A DNA stretch of 64,000 nt. Origin: Heligmosomoides polygyrus polygyrus. Its lineage: Eukaryota; Nematoda; Chromadorea; Rhabditida; Heligmosomidae. Shown here piece after piece: positions 54,798-64,000 of this stretch; the first letter of the stretch is position 1, and every line of letters begins with the position of its first letter. Where the stretch lies: assembly GCA_947396885.1 (NCBI GenBank), contig OX377205.1, forward strand, positions 67,056,969 to 67,120,968. The letters are read 5' to 3'. The notes beneath the pieces were generated by a model. That model ran no database searches. It saw only the letters and a list, made by a program, of their open reading frames with translations, and had not been told where the DNA came from. The position numbers and the translations under genes are program-made.

Positions 54798-56846
54798 CTA
54801 ATCAAAGCACTTACATAACGAGTCCATTATTTGAATTTTAGAGTGACCTAGATCGTATTTATATTGGATAAATTTGTTTATATGAATGCATTTAAATAAC
54901 GAGCAATTGAAAAAGTTACTGTCATATCCTGACTCAAATAGTTGCCTTTTAGTATGCAAAAGTCTAGTTACGAAATCATCTTTAAAACTACAGGTGCGTG
55001 CAGTTCTTAGAATTTCTGCATAGATCGTGGCTTTTTTGATATTAGATGACAGATTGGCATCGAAATGAGGAAATCTCTTGATACTAAGATTAAAGGAATC
55101 TGTCTTATTATAAAGCTTAGTGGTTAGTCGATTGCCTGAGCTCTTTATTTCCATATCTAAATAGTTGCACGAGTAGTCGTTGTCATGAGTAATATCTAGG
55201 TTCAAGACATTATTATAGACGTTGATAAGTTTGTTATAAATATCATTAGTGCTGCTGTTATGGACAACTAAAATGTCGTCCATGTAACGGAACGGAATGA
55301 ACAAGTAGAGATTAGGATGAGTAAAAGAGTAAACATATTCGAAATATGTGAGAGTTAGATCAGCCATAAGAGGACTTGCATTACTACCCTGCGGTACTCC
55401 CACTTTTTGAATAAACAAATGGTCAGAGAATTTACAGTAGCTGTTACTAAGAAGGTAATCTATAAAATAAATAATATCGTGTATAGTGTAATATTTATAG
55501 TTTTTATTTCCTACAGAGTTACTGTAGAAGGGTTTATTATAACCATTATAGGCAATGAAGTTTTTGTTAGCATTTTTAAAACAAATTTTGAGTATCTCTC
55601 TAATATTGTTCAGAATATTGCAGTGGGGTAAATTAGTAAACATATTGGTGAAATCCGCTGAAAAAACTTTTATATTGTGCCCTCGTATATTTTGTATCCG
55701 TTCGCTTATATTAATGTTTTGAATAGACCAATATCCTATAAATCCTCTATTTCTAGTTCTAATGGTGTCGACGTAGTTATTAAAATGATTCCTAATAAAC
55801 TTAAGAATATTAGCTAGAAAGACGGAGAGTGGTTTAAGGCTGCTATCTGCCGCACCAGTTATGAACCTGAATTTAACTGGTGTTTTGTGTAGTTTAGGTA
55901 TACCATAAACTATTGGAATATTACTTCGCGGCAACAATTGTAGTTCATTAACAGTATTGAATTTAATGTGTTTTTGAATAATTTCTGCAGTGGTGTTAGA
56001 GTCTACTAAGGTGTACGTGTTATTTGTAGATGAAGACGTAATGGTTTTATTAACCACACTAAAGCCCATTTCTTTCATAACGCATTGAAGATAAAACTTC
56101 TTGCATACAATACCATAATTATTAGAAGCCTTGTCTAAGGGGCAAAAAACCCAGGTGTTTTGAAGACTTCTGATTTCCCGAAACGTTTTATTGTCTACAC
56201 TATCGTTTGTTTGGTAAATGGGTTTGTAAAATAAAGGCTTGATTACGTGTTTAAAGTTTCTTTCCAATATGGAACGAATCAAATTACTAACATTGTTTTT
56301 CAGTTTATATTTGTTTTTTATTACCGTTGTATAATTTTCGACATTACTTTGTATCCAATATCTGACAGCTTCTTTGTTGATTTGAGGGGTAGGTCTGAAT
56401 TTGCAACCTTTGTTTAGCAATTTTCTTATGCTGTGGTTAGTTATGACTTTAGTATTCCCTGTAACAATATGTCCTGAGTGTGGATCCACAAAGTTTTTAA
56501 AGCACGGATCAGTGCAAATGCATTTACTTTCTATAACCGTAGTAATTTTACGATCATCAATGTTTTTCAGAGTGTAATTATAATTGAATATAGTTCTTGA
56601 AATGGGAGGGTTATAAGTGAAGACTATTCTGATGGGAATGAAACCTACCTTCGAGTTTGATTTAATAATGTTTAAAATACTTTTCAAGTTTACCACCTTA
56701 TTTAAATTGGTATTATCTAAAAACCTATGTAAGAAGGGAGTTTTCAAAATGCAATAAAAATTTTGTGAAACACTGTTACGTTCCTGTGTGTTAGTAAATT
56801 GAAACTTACACAACAAGCAAAGCAGCATAAAAGTTTTTCCTTGCAA
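54798..56846 (-). CDS. Penelope-like reverse transcriptase, apparently intact
   Basis: 682 codons; the true start is probably by read-through or splicing from the endonuclease frame, not the Met at 56846. Conserved Penelope RT landmarks in order: FCPLDKASNNYGIV (about 234-247), YGIPKLHKTPVKFRF (314-328), motif A FSADFTNMFTNLP (395-407), motif B GVPQGSNASPLMADL (483-497), catalytic FRYMDDILVVHN (519-530), and YLDMEI (562-567). No stops or frameshifts inside. These RTs are the closest retroelement relatives of telomerase RT and prime on exposed DNA ends. With both catalytic domains intact the copy looks recent. Confidence 0.92.
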   Translation of the reverse strand: MQGKTFMLLCLLCKFQFTNTQERNSVSQNFYCILKTPFLHRFLDNTNLNKVVNLKSILNIIKSNSKVGFIPIRIVFTYNPPISRTIFNYNYTLKNIDDRKITTVIESKCICTDPCFKNFVDPHSGHIVTGNTKVITNHSIRKLLNKGCKFRPTPQINKEAVRYWIQSNVENYTTVIKNKYKLKNNVSNLIRSILERNFKHVIKPLFYKPIYQTNDSVDNKTFREIRSLQNTWVFCPLDKASNNYGIVCKKFYLQCVMKEMGFSVVNKTITSSSTNNTYTLVDSNTTAEIIQKHIKFNTVNELQLLPRSNIPIVYGIPKLHKTPVKFRFITGAADSSLKPLSVFLANILKFIRNHFNNYVDTIRTRNRGFIGYWSIQNINISERIQNIRGHNIKVFSADFTNMFTNLPHCNILNNIREILKICFKNANKNFIAYNGYNKPFYSNSVGNKNYKYYTIHDIIYFIDYLLSNSYCKFSDHLFIQKVGVPQGSNASPLMADLTLTYFEYVYSFTHPNLYLFIPFRYMDDILVVHNSSTNDIYNKLINVYNNVLNLDITHDNDYSCNYLDMEIKSSGNRLTTKLYNKTDSFNLSIKRFPHFDANLSSNIKKATIYAEILRTARTCSFKDDFVTRLLHTKRQLFESGYDSNFFNCSLFKCIHINKFIQYKYDLGHSKIQIMDSLCKCFD

Positions 56847-57767
56847 AGCTGATCCAAAAGGTTACCTTCGTAACAGTTTTTTATAAAGAAATTAATTACT
56901 TTCTTTTTGAGACTGTATAAACAGCACCTGATTATACTAATGTTACAGGTATCTCTAACAACGTTAATGAATGCTTGGGCCTGCTTAGCTATATCTACAT
57001 GAGTTTTTTGTTTCTTAGGTCTATGCGCCGGACGATTTTTTCCCTTAGTAATTTTGAGGTTAAAGTATGGATGATTAGGTTTGTAAGTAAGGGGATTATT
57101 GATACTAGATATGTTCCCATACGATTTAACGCAGTCATTGTTTCCAAATGGATAGGCAGTAATTAAAAGTTTAGTCCAGAAGAACTCTTTTTCTTGTAAA
57201 ACTGCTTTATCTGTATTATCTGGCAGATTGTCCAAGATAGAGAAGGAATAATCTGCACACTTACAAATATTGCTAAAATGGTTGTACAAAAAGTTGAAAT
57301 TGTCACGTTTTTTGATGTGGTAAATATGTTCCCTCATACGGTCTTTAAACGTTCTTGTAGTGAGTCCTACGTACTGGAAACCGCAGCATAAACAGTTGAG
57401 GCAGTAGACAACGTTTGTGCTGTTGCAGTTTGCTTCGGTAGTAACGTATGTATTTACTTTAAGTTTCGTAGTGTTGGATATTACAAAAGGTTTTTCCTTG
57501 ATGAGGTTACATTTATTGCAGTTTGTAGAACATTTTAAAGGTTTATGTAGGGTACCAAAGTTTGTTATTTGGTAGTAACCATCAACCTTGCTCTTAGTGA
57601 ATGAACGGCATAGGTAATAGTCGAGACAGTTGGAACGGTTGTTTGTAGACCCATAGGATAAGTATATGGTGGGCCTAAACCATATAGTAGGGAGGAAGGT
57701 TTTGGGGAGACTGCCCCACAGGTACCCGCGAACCCAAAAACAGAAACAAATTGAGTAAACAAATTGA
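56744..57767 (-). CDS. GIY-YIG endonuclease part of permuted Penelope-like element
   Basis: The frame is open from the element edge at 57767 (the upstream extension to 57778 is LINE flank) to a stop at 56744. After a Cys-rich segment (KCSTNCNKC, residues about 82-90 counted from 57778) comes the GIY-YIG core: VVYCLNC (123-129), YVGLTTRTFKDRMREHI (136-152, with the conserved Arg), and the metal-binding Glu in LQEKEFFWTKLL with TAYPFGNND after it. All key residues are present, so the domain looks catalytically sound. A basic stretch (KGKNRPAHRPKKQKTH) follows. The last about 20 codons after 56809 are replaced if the 26-nt candidate intron is removed. No ATG precedes the domain, consistent with 5' truncation. 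Confidence 0.85.
56784..56809 (-). other. 26-nt GT...AG segment, candidate mini-intron
   Basis: On the minus strand it starts GTAAGTTTC and ends ACTAACACACAG, including a CTAAC branch-like word. Deleting it moves the upstream frame (CFACC) directly into the downstream frame (ERNSVSQNF), giving one continuous endonuclease-RT protein of about 1000 residues. At 26 nt it is shorter than usual nematode introns, so a programmed frameshift or a later indel remains possible. Confidence 0.55.
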
Positions 57768-58194
57768 GTTACCTTCAAGCCTGCTGGATGCTAAAAACTC
57801 CTCTGATTTTGGTAGAAAATTGAACAAAATCGATCTGCTCTCAACCTTGTATTTGGATCTATATCTTAGATTATATCTTAAAGACAACTTTTTCTTTCCT
57901 ACTGGTTTTTTAGTCTTTGTCTAGTTTTCTTTAAGTTTTAGATTTTTTCTGTTTTTTGTTCAATTTTTTTACATATTAGATTGTTCCTATTCATTTTTTT
58001 CAGCATTACTATATTCTTTTGCCAGCTGTTATTTTCTGTCTTACTCTGAATTGTTGTGCTTATCTGTTTAATTGTTCGCTTGCTTCTCAAATTTTTCTTC
58101 GCTCACTTGATTTGTTTCTGTTTACTGCCATTTCTATATGTTTTCTTCGATTTATGTCACTGCCTGAAACTCTCTCTACTGGGTCTACCAGGTT

Positions 58195-58491
58195 TTGTCC
58201 TGCGAAGAATTTTATATAGGTGAAACAGCGAGACCACTATGGAAGAGAATGGATGAGCACGTGAGAGCTCTGCGTAACCCTCAGAGCTACCTGGACAATC
58301 CATTCTCGAAGCACCGCACCCTGAGACACACGCGTGAGCCACCGCCGCAATTGCGGATTTCTATCCTCCACAAAAATCTGGCAGACCCAGTAGAGAGGAA
58401 GATCAAGGAAGCGCTAGAAATAAAAAACTGGGAGCCACCGATTAACAATAGTGAAGAAATGAAGTATGCGATGAGTCTTATCACTCTATAG
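58195..58491 (+). pseudogene. C-terminal GIY-YIG domain of canonical Penelope-like element
   Basis: Reads VLSCEEFYIGETARPLWKRM, then DEHVRALRN, HRTLRHTRE, ADPVERKIKEALEI and NWEPPINN, ending ITL. YIGET and the following Arg and Glu-His match the second half of a GIY-YIG core; KEALEIKNW carries the conserved Glu region. The RT and the first GIY segment are absent, so this is a 5'-truncated copy. It is clearly a different lineage from the element at 54162-57767. Confidence 0.85.
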
Positions 58492-58715
58492 GGGCTAGCG
58501 ACGTGACCGCTGAAGACCATCGTGACATATAAATGACTAGTCACGACTCGACCATATATAAAGAGTCCGAGCACCCCTGCACTTCATTTCCTGCCAACCA
58601 ACGTCCAAGAAGACCTTGGCCCTTCCCTCCCCTTGTAATCCGTCGTGGATCCCAGGTCCGTATTTCTTGCCGCTTTACTGTATGTGTGTGCTAAGTAGCA
58701 TTATTGTATTCAGAT

Positions 58716-58740
58716 CTGAAGAAGGGCCTATGCCCGAAAC
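58716..58740 (+). ncRNA. Hammerhead ribozyme-like core
   Basis: CTGAAGA followed by AGGGC-CTAT-GCCC and GAAAC matches the minimal hammerhead pattern (CUGANGA, stem II, GAAA) with one extra A before stem II. Small hammerheads are known in the untranslated ends of Penelope-like elements. Stems I and III were not convincingly delimited. Confidence 0.5.
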
Positions 58741-58790
58741 GTTGTCACCAATAAACATCAACTTCGAGTTTCAAGCAATCACATAAATCG

Positions 58791-59064
58791 AAGAGAGAAT
58801 ATGAAGCTCGGGGAAGCATCCATTTTGAATAATCTATATGCTTTCGTTCGCTTTTTCTTCTCAGCCGACACTGGTGGAGGCAGCGCACCTTACCATCGTT
58901 AGTCACTATTGCCTCCCAGCTTATGAGTGCTCAGCGATTCCCCTCCTCCCGAAATGGGAGACTGTGAATGAAGAATTCGCTGACCGCCCTTCAACATCTT
59001 AAGTTTTGGTGACCTTTTTCTCCGCTATGGTTGCTTCAGGAAACGACATAGGTGATTGTCAGAG
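58791..59064. other. No gene recognised
   Basis: No motif or repeat relative seen between the Penelope-like end and the next mariner fragment. Confidence 0.4.
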
Positions 59065-59400
59065 GCGCTATAACATGCGAAACCGTGCCCCAGTCCAGCT
59101 TCTCCAATTTCTCACGATCTCTTTAGCTACATGAGGCCTGTGGTGATGGTGGAGTAGGTGGACAGAAGATTGGTTCGAACGTTTTTTTGCGTGCTCCTGT
59201 TTCTGGAGCTGGTCGGTGTTCATTTTACGCTTACGGAGTGTACGTGCGAGAGCAATTTGTGATGCAACATTCCTGCGAATACGAGAAGAAACAAAGGCGA
59301 GACTTCTTGGGTTGGAGGTCCAAATTGGATTGCGTCGGTGGGTCTTCTCCTCGAGAGAGCCAATCGACACGATGCGTGCAGGAATCGTAGAGGACTCTCA
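59065..59400 (-). pseudogene. Mariner transposase fragment
   Basis: Minus strand: SRIRRNVASQIALARTLRKR, SSVHLLHHHHRPHVAKEIV and RFRML. This corresponds to the segment around DNARPHVAKE, where the catalytic Asp-Asn has become His-His. Related to the 49422 mariner by SVHLLHDNARPHVAKE. No termini. Confidence 0.75.
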
Positions 59401-60621
59401 TCCCCACTAATCAGGTCTTCCAGACACTCCTTTCGGTACGAGCGCAGAAGAAGACAGTGACCAATAGATACCTAGATGGATACTCATGGGCCGCATTCTA
59501 TCGCTGAAGGCATTACGGATCAATGGAGGCAGCATTTTTCTCTAGCCGAGTTGGAGGCGAATGAGGACTGTTGGATGGGTGCACGCGAGTCCCGCAGCAG
59601 GGCTGCTTGTGCTAACCTTCGGGTCCTCTTTTACAGCGTTGAGAACGACTGAGTCTCCCACTGTATGGGAGTCCTGACTGATCGTGAGACCCGCCTTGGA
59701 AGTTCGTGCCTTCTTTTCTGAAGTGGACAAACGGACGTTTGACAGTGTTAATGAAAGCGAAGCTGTCCTCTCCTAATGAACTGTTGTTGCATCGACCGGT
59801 TGCCACCATTCCAGGGCCTCGACACCTCTCATAGAAGACAGTGGCTAGAAAGTACCTTACTAGAACTAACATCGTGACCAAAGTCGAGGAGGGCGACGTG
59901 GTTATATGCATCTATCTCGGAAAGGTTTCGAGAATAATCTACAACTACAAAATCAAGAATAGAAAGTTTTACAACTTTCGCAGAATTGGCTTAAGACTTT
60001 TTGACCAACCTCATATAAATTTTGCCGCGCCCTTCCTAGTTCGTGCAGTCTCAGTGAGGCTGAACTAGTGTACAACTCTACGAAAATGTGCAGGATAAAC
60101 ATAGATGTAAAACAGCGACAAAGCTTAGCCTCTTGAAAATAACCTCTTTTCCCTCACGGCGCAGTCGCAAGTTGAGGTGATTTTTCCGTAGCTTTCTCTC
60201 TTGGGAAGAAACCACAGATTTGTTGGAGGTTTTTCTGCATCCTAATTTTAGTTGACCGTATCATTGACATAAAGCGAATTTTATTCGAGGAAAAAGCTTC
60301 ACAGTTTAAGCAGCATGATTGTCACTGATTGGATGTGGGCTTTCGGAGAGAAGAGAAAAGCCGCACAAGTATCACAGTTTGACACAAAAAGAATGTAAGT
60401 GACACAAAAATGGTACGATATCCCGCAATGTCGAGTATGTAAGGCTCAAAGCATCAGTGTATCAGAGAGGCAACAAGGAGAACAAGAAAGTGAAGAGATG
60501 GCCCGCGGGTTCGTTCAATGCGTAGTGATTTACATCGAAGGCAAGTGTTTCCTAGTCGCGCAAGTGATGAGCAAGGGATAGGTACAGAAAGCAGGACCAC
60601 TAGTCCCGTTGTGGGGGAGCA
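59401..60621. other. Unresolved DNA
   Basis: Frames at 59542-59911 (minus), 59841-60068 (plus) and 60399-60581 (plus) contain no recognisable domain and no consistent splice chain. Includes the 3' flank of the minus-strand gene ending at 60622. Confidence 0.35.
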
Positions 60622-63600
60622 TTAGACGCTCGTCTGAAGGTGAGTGGCGCAGGTGGCTCGGAACGTCGTGCAGCACATCGTCGGCACGTGCTTCACCTGC
60701 GACAGCAACGTGCACGCCTTCCACATCTGCTCGCCGACCAGCTGATTGTGCTTGTCGGCCCACTCTTTCACCTTGGCCAGATAGTCGGCAAAGTACCGCT
60801 CACAGACCTGCAAGTCGGTGTGGTCCTCGGTGCACCCTGAAACCAATAAACGTGAACTACGGAGACGCGGTGGATTTGCAGGGAGCAACCCACCGTTCTT
60901 CAGAATCTTCGCAACGGCTGGCGCCACTGTTCTCGATAGCACTAGAGGTCGACCAGTGGTGCTTGAGGTTACCGTAACATTCACAGCTTCTGTCGTTGTC
61001 GTCGCGGCAACGGAAGCGGTGGAACTAAGGTTCGTGGTTGGCAGTGGGACCTCTGCTGCCTCGGCCTCAGCCGTCTGTGGAATGCTGTCGATAACCGGAG
61101 CTGTTGCAGGCGCTGCAAATTCAGCAATTCACAAAAGCAAAGGGAGCAAGAGGTTTCATTCCAAGTAGCGCTCCAGTGTTATTCGAAGCTCGGGACGTAT
61201 ACAAAATTGTGTTAACTGTAGCATACAGAAAACACAGTGCTCGGCATAAGAATTTCAATCTTACTGCAACCAAACGGACAATGGCGACGAAATAAGGATG
61301 AAAGGAATCTCTTTCAAAATCCTAAAAGAGTAGCGAGAAATGTGTGACTAGTTTGCCTTTCAGGATAGATGTCGGATAGACGTCAACAATTCGGATACCG
61401 TATACTGCAACAAACCACCACCCCCGAAAGCCTCAAATGTTCACCCACCACGAAGCTGATCTCCACCAATGATTTCCCTTATTCTTATTCTGGTTCTCCG
61501 TGTTCTTTGTACTGTGTGGTCTAAAGAACATACTTTCTTCTCTTCTTTCCAGCTTCCTTATTCTTTACCTTATAATGTCTTAGGACTGGAGGAATTGGCG
61601 CAATGCAAGGAGGCGAAGGAGGCACCTTTTCTCGCCTGATTAGAAAATCTGCTTCCGTCTCATTTCAAGCCGAGATCAAACAAGCCTCCTGTCCTTGGGA
61701 TCGGTGTTTCAGGCAACTAGGAGAACTATCGAGTTCCCTGTCCCACCGCAACTCACTGTGTACTAGTGTAAACTTCGAAGCAGGCTCTACAATATCCAGT
61801 GGCGGAGTAATGCGTTAAGAATGCCGAAAAGCAATATTGTCTTACGCCATTCTTAATCAAAATCCTTAAGTAGACCACCTCGAGGAAAGTATAGAGTTGA
61901 CTATAACCAATCCTATTTGTCAGAAATCAGTAGAAACTGAAGATGCGTTCTTGGCTTCAATAGAAGTGAACAGAGTGAACACCTATGCTTGGCCAATCAT
62001 GCCCTTGGTATGGACATTCAACCCAAATTTAAGGGTAGTAGATTTGAGGAATGTCTACGTACTTGGAGCCACATCTGATAAGGACGCGTTCGATGTCGGT
62101 AACGGCGAGGTTCTGTGGGCTTCACCATCAACAGTGGTTAGCTTTAGCTGAAAAGAAAGTCGATAAAACATTAAAGTTCAAAATGAGCATGTGCTTTGAA
62201 AACACTCACGGCTCCTTCAGAAGATAGAGTCCCAGAGGAGGTGAGCTGAAAATTGGTGGTAAAAATCTTTCAATATAACTGCTACAATATAGCATCAATG
62301 AAAATCCTATAAAGTGTATTAGCAGCAACTGGTCTCAAAAGGAAGCGTGACAGCGTTGCCGAATTTAGAGCCATTGTCATGAAGGTCGTACAAACTCGTT
62401 TCTGTGTGTGCAGTGGGGTTTGCAAAGGTGGCAAGGAGCTAGCAGAATCATTATGTACAGAAGTAGAGAACCGCGGACAATCTCTTCGTCACTGAGACAT
62501 GAAAGCGCATTGATGTCCTGAAGGTCCGACCACTACTGGACGAAGATTCATCTTCTTCCAGTGGCTTCCAGGGCTATCAGATCCAGGCAGAGCGCAAATC
62601 TGCCCACTCAGATGCACTTTATAAACAAACGTGAACCAGTTCTTTAAAGTCAGCCAAGTGGAGACGTTTCAAGCTAAACAAGAGCGACCCGTCGTGAACT
62701 GTCCTTGCTATAATATTAGAGGTCCCAACAACAACTGGGTGCAGAGAAGTTTGCACGGAACCGGCGAACCTACGAGTTTGACGTTATCGAAGGTTTTTTT
62801 TTACTGATTTTGTGTTCTAAAAATGTCTCTGTTGTTTAGATTACGAGGTGCTTTGCTAAGTTTAAGATCTGAAGATTTTATGGCTTTTATTGATATGGTG
62901 GGATGTGCATAATGATTAAGCACACGATTTTCGAAGAGAACATGGTATAACCAATGCATGGCAAAATCTGATTCTGTATCTGTCCTTCAACTTTCAAGAA
63001 GAGAATGATTAGATTAATATGATTCGATGGCTGAAAAGGATCGCCCATGCCCGAGGTGAAGGTATGGAGGAGGGACACTAAATAAAGAGTGGGGAATCTT
63101 CAATCATGAAGCTTCTAACGTCATTACCTGCAAAAACTATTGGCTGGTGTTGTAACCTCTGATTTCCTTACCTCGTTGTCCTGTGCAGATTCAACATTGG
63201 CAGTTTCACCGCTAGCACCGGACGCATCGCCAGAGCCAATGTCACCAGAGCCAACATCGCCGGATCCTGAGCCTGAAGTTTACCATTGAAAAGTTGTTAT
63301 TTGAACATTACAAGGCAGTGAACTCCTCGCAAGCAATGCTGAAGTAGCCATTCGAGTATAACCGACTTCCATTTCGTGACTTTAAAGGCAACATTTTCAC
63401 CGGAAGACGGCAGAGGATACAGGTGTGCTCACGTGTCCAAACTGTGAGATCTTTCTTGTTTACCGTTGTTTACCGATTCATAATCGCAACGAGAAGGACT
63501 GTTTCTATTCGATTCTCTCAAGTGTTCGCTGAATTTGTGTCTATTGAAATCAACTTCTACCAACCAAGATGAACAGTAGAACTAACAAGTTTTTCGAAGG

Positions 63601-63783
63601 AACCGCAAGCCTTCTGAAAGAGGTTGCGTTGCCAAAGGTTAAGAAAGGTACCCTCTGGAATCGAGTCGATGGCTTGAGCGGCAGAGGAGAAAATGGAGGT
63701 CGTGTCGTTGAGTGCTGGTTCGATGCCGCTCGAATCTGGGTCCACGGACTGCAGCGTCTGACGGACGCCAAGTGGTACCTCTC
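60622..63783 (-). CDS. Ser-Gly-rich secreted proteoglycan-like protein (5' end outside window)
   Basis: Exons on the minus strand: 63783-63565, 63272-63172, 62147-62063, 61112-60894, 60836-60622. Every junction is phase-compatible: G|GC, phase 0, A|CG, G|GG. The last intron is 58 nt and could also be read through partly, since the frame is mostly open. Exon 1 here encodes [35 protein letters not shown] and [13 protein letters not shown]. Exon 2 encodes six Ser-Gly pairs in acidic context ([16 protein letters not shown]), like glycosaminoglycan attachment sites. Exons 3 and 4 are Thr/Ser/Ala-rich ([16 protein letters not shown]). The last exon is a Cys-containing helical domain ([37 protein letters not shown]), stop TAA at 60624-60622. 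It resembles nematode chondroitin-proteoglycan-type proteins; the exact family is not certain. Confidence 0.7.
61113..62062. other. Intron and flank within the proteoglycan-like gene
   Basis: No mobile element recognised. A plus frame at 61603-61818 has no known domain. Additional small exons cannot be excluded. Confidence 0.4.
62148..63171. other. Intron within the proteoglycan-like gene
   Basis: About 1 kb without recognised repeats or exons. Confidence 0.4.
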
Positions 63784-64000
63784 CTAAAAATCGGATGCAT
63801 TTTTATCGGCTGAAAAATCCTTGTCAGTCCATTTTATTGCGCGGCGGGATTAGGTTCTCTGTGAGGGAAAAAGGTTTCAAGCACAGGCCAGCAGTAGTGA
63901 GTTCATGGAATCAAAACTTCTAAGAGTCTTTGTTATAATTTCTTAAGTGGCACAGCACCTTGTTGGAATATGATCTGTTGTTTATATTTCTGTTTATTTA

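Larger units (their letters stand above)
54162..57767 (-). mobile_element. Penelope-like retroelement with N-terminal GIY-YIG (permuted order)
   Basis: A 3606-bp insertion on the minus strand between perfect 61-bp direct repeats of LINE sequence. Order along the element: GIY-YIG endonuclease, reverse transcriptase, about 635 bp of 3' sequence. This last part includes a 13-bp perfect stem (GTTTGGTTTTCGT) near 54226-54270. The coding frame is already open at the 5' junction, so the copy is probably 5'-truncated. Canonical Penelope elements place GIY-YIG after the RT; elements with it in front are known as the Chlamys/Naiad type. Very AT-rich coding compared with the mariners. Confidence 0.85.
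53430..58190 (+). mobile_element. CR1-like LINE 3' part, interrupted by a Penelope-like element
   Basis: 53430-54161 encodes the RT from motif B onward. The reading is then broken by the element at 54162-57767 and continues from 57829 (frame FGRKLNKIDLLSTLYLDLYL) into an AT-rich 3' untranslated region. The 61-bp stretch 54101-54161 is repeated exactly at 57768-57828. Confidence 0.8.
58190..58790 (+). mobile_element. 3' end of a canonical Penelope-like element
   Basis: Contains a C-terminal GIY-YIG domain frame with stop at 58491, then about 300 bp of untranslated sequence with a hammerhead-like core at 58716-58740 and AATAAA at about 58751. The 5' part is missing; the junction with LINE 3' sequence is near 58190. 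Confidence 0.8.

Noticed and set aside
54798..56846. Host telomerase reverse transcriptase
   Set aside because: The RT is related to telomerase, but Penelope-specific landmarks (PLDKA, GIPKLHK), the linked GIY-YIG domain and the insertion-site duplication show a retroelement.

Overview
The window reads as nuclear DNA of a parasitic nematode, most likely a strongylid such as a hookworm. This is an inference from: short or phased introns with GT donors and TTTCAG-type acceptors; a spliced-leader-style acceptor 6 nt before an ATG; decayed mariner, RTE and CR1-like elements; a tRNA-derived SINE repeated about nine times; and no rRNA, operon or Shine-Dalgarno organisation. The species cannot be fixed from sequence alone. 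Most of the long open frames belong to mobile elements.

Two host genes can be assembled by joining phase-compatible exons. A plus-strand gene (41471-47053, five exons, about 249 aa) encodes an unrecognised multi-pass membrane protein. A minus-strand gene (63783 to 60622, five exons, 5' end outside the window) encodes a Ser-Gly-rich, cysteine-containing, probably secreted proteoglycan-like protein. Several isolated exon candidates (near 1.3, 16.8, 23.6, 28.7 and 39.4 kb) are weaker.

Layout. 0-0.2 kb: 3' end of a mariner. 3.3-7.8 kb: SINE copies in unresolved DNA. 8.0-10.9 kb: foldback DNA element with a TAA target duplication, split by a CR1-like LINE. 12.8-15.3 kb: two decayed LINEs, the second ending in a (GAA)n tract. 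16-19.6 kb: SINE copies. 21.2-23.5 kb: mariner split by a CR1-like LINE whose reverse transcriptase frame is open. 24-31.7 and 35.5-36.6 kb: rearranged RTE fragments, one carrying a 2.4 kb insertion with a 9-bp target duplication. 31.8-34.6 kb: a four-unit inverted/direct repeat array. 41.5-47.1 kb: membrane-protein gene with repeat-filled introns. 47.6-50.3 kb: two mariners, one a compact 888-bp element with both termini. 51.0-52.3 kb: second copy of the GAA-tailed LINE. 53.4-58.8 kb: a LINE split by a Penelope-like element, followed by the 3' end of a different Penelope-like element. 60.6-63.8 kb: proteoglycan-like gene.

The most interesting item is the Penelope-like element at 54162-57767 (minus strand). 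Its GIY-YIG endonuclease precedes the reverse transcriptase, the reverse of the canonical order. Its two overlapping frames would join in frame if a 26-nt GT...AG segment were removed, and it is bounded by a perfect 61-bp direct repeat of the LINE it entered. About 360 bp downstream lies the 3' end of a canonical Penelope-like element with a C-terminal GIY-YIG domain and a hammerhead-like motif, so both architectures sit side by side.
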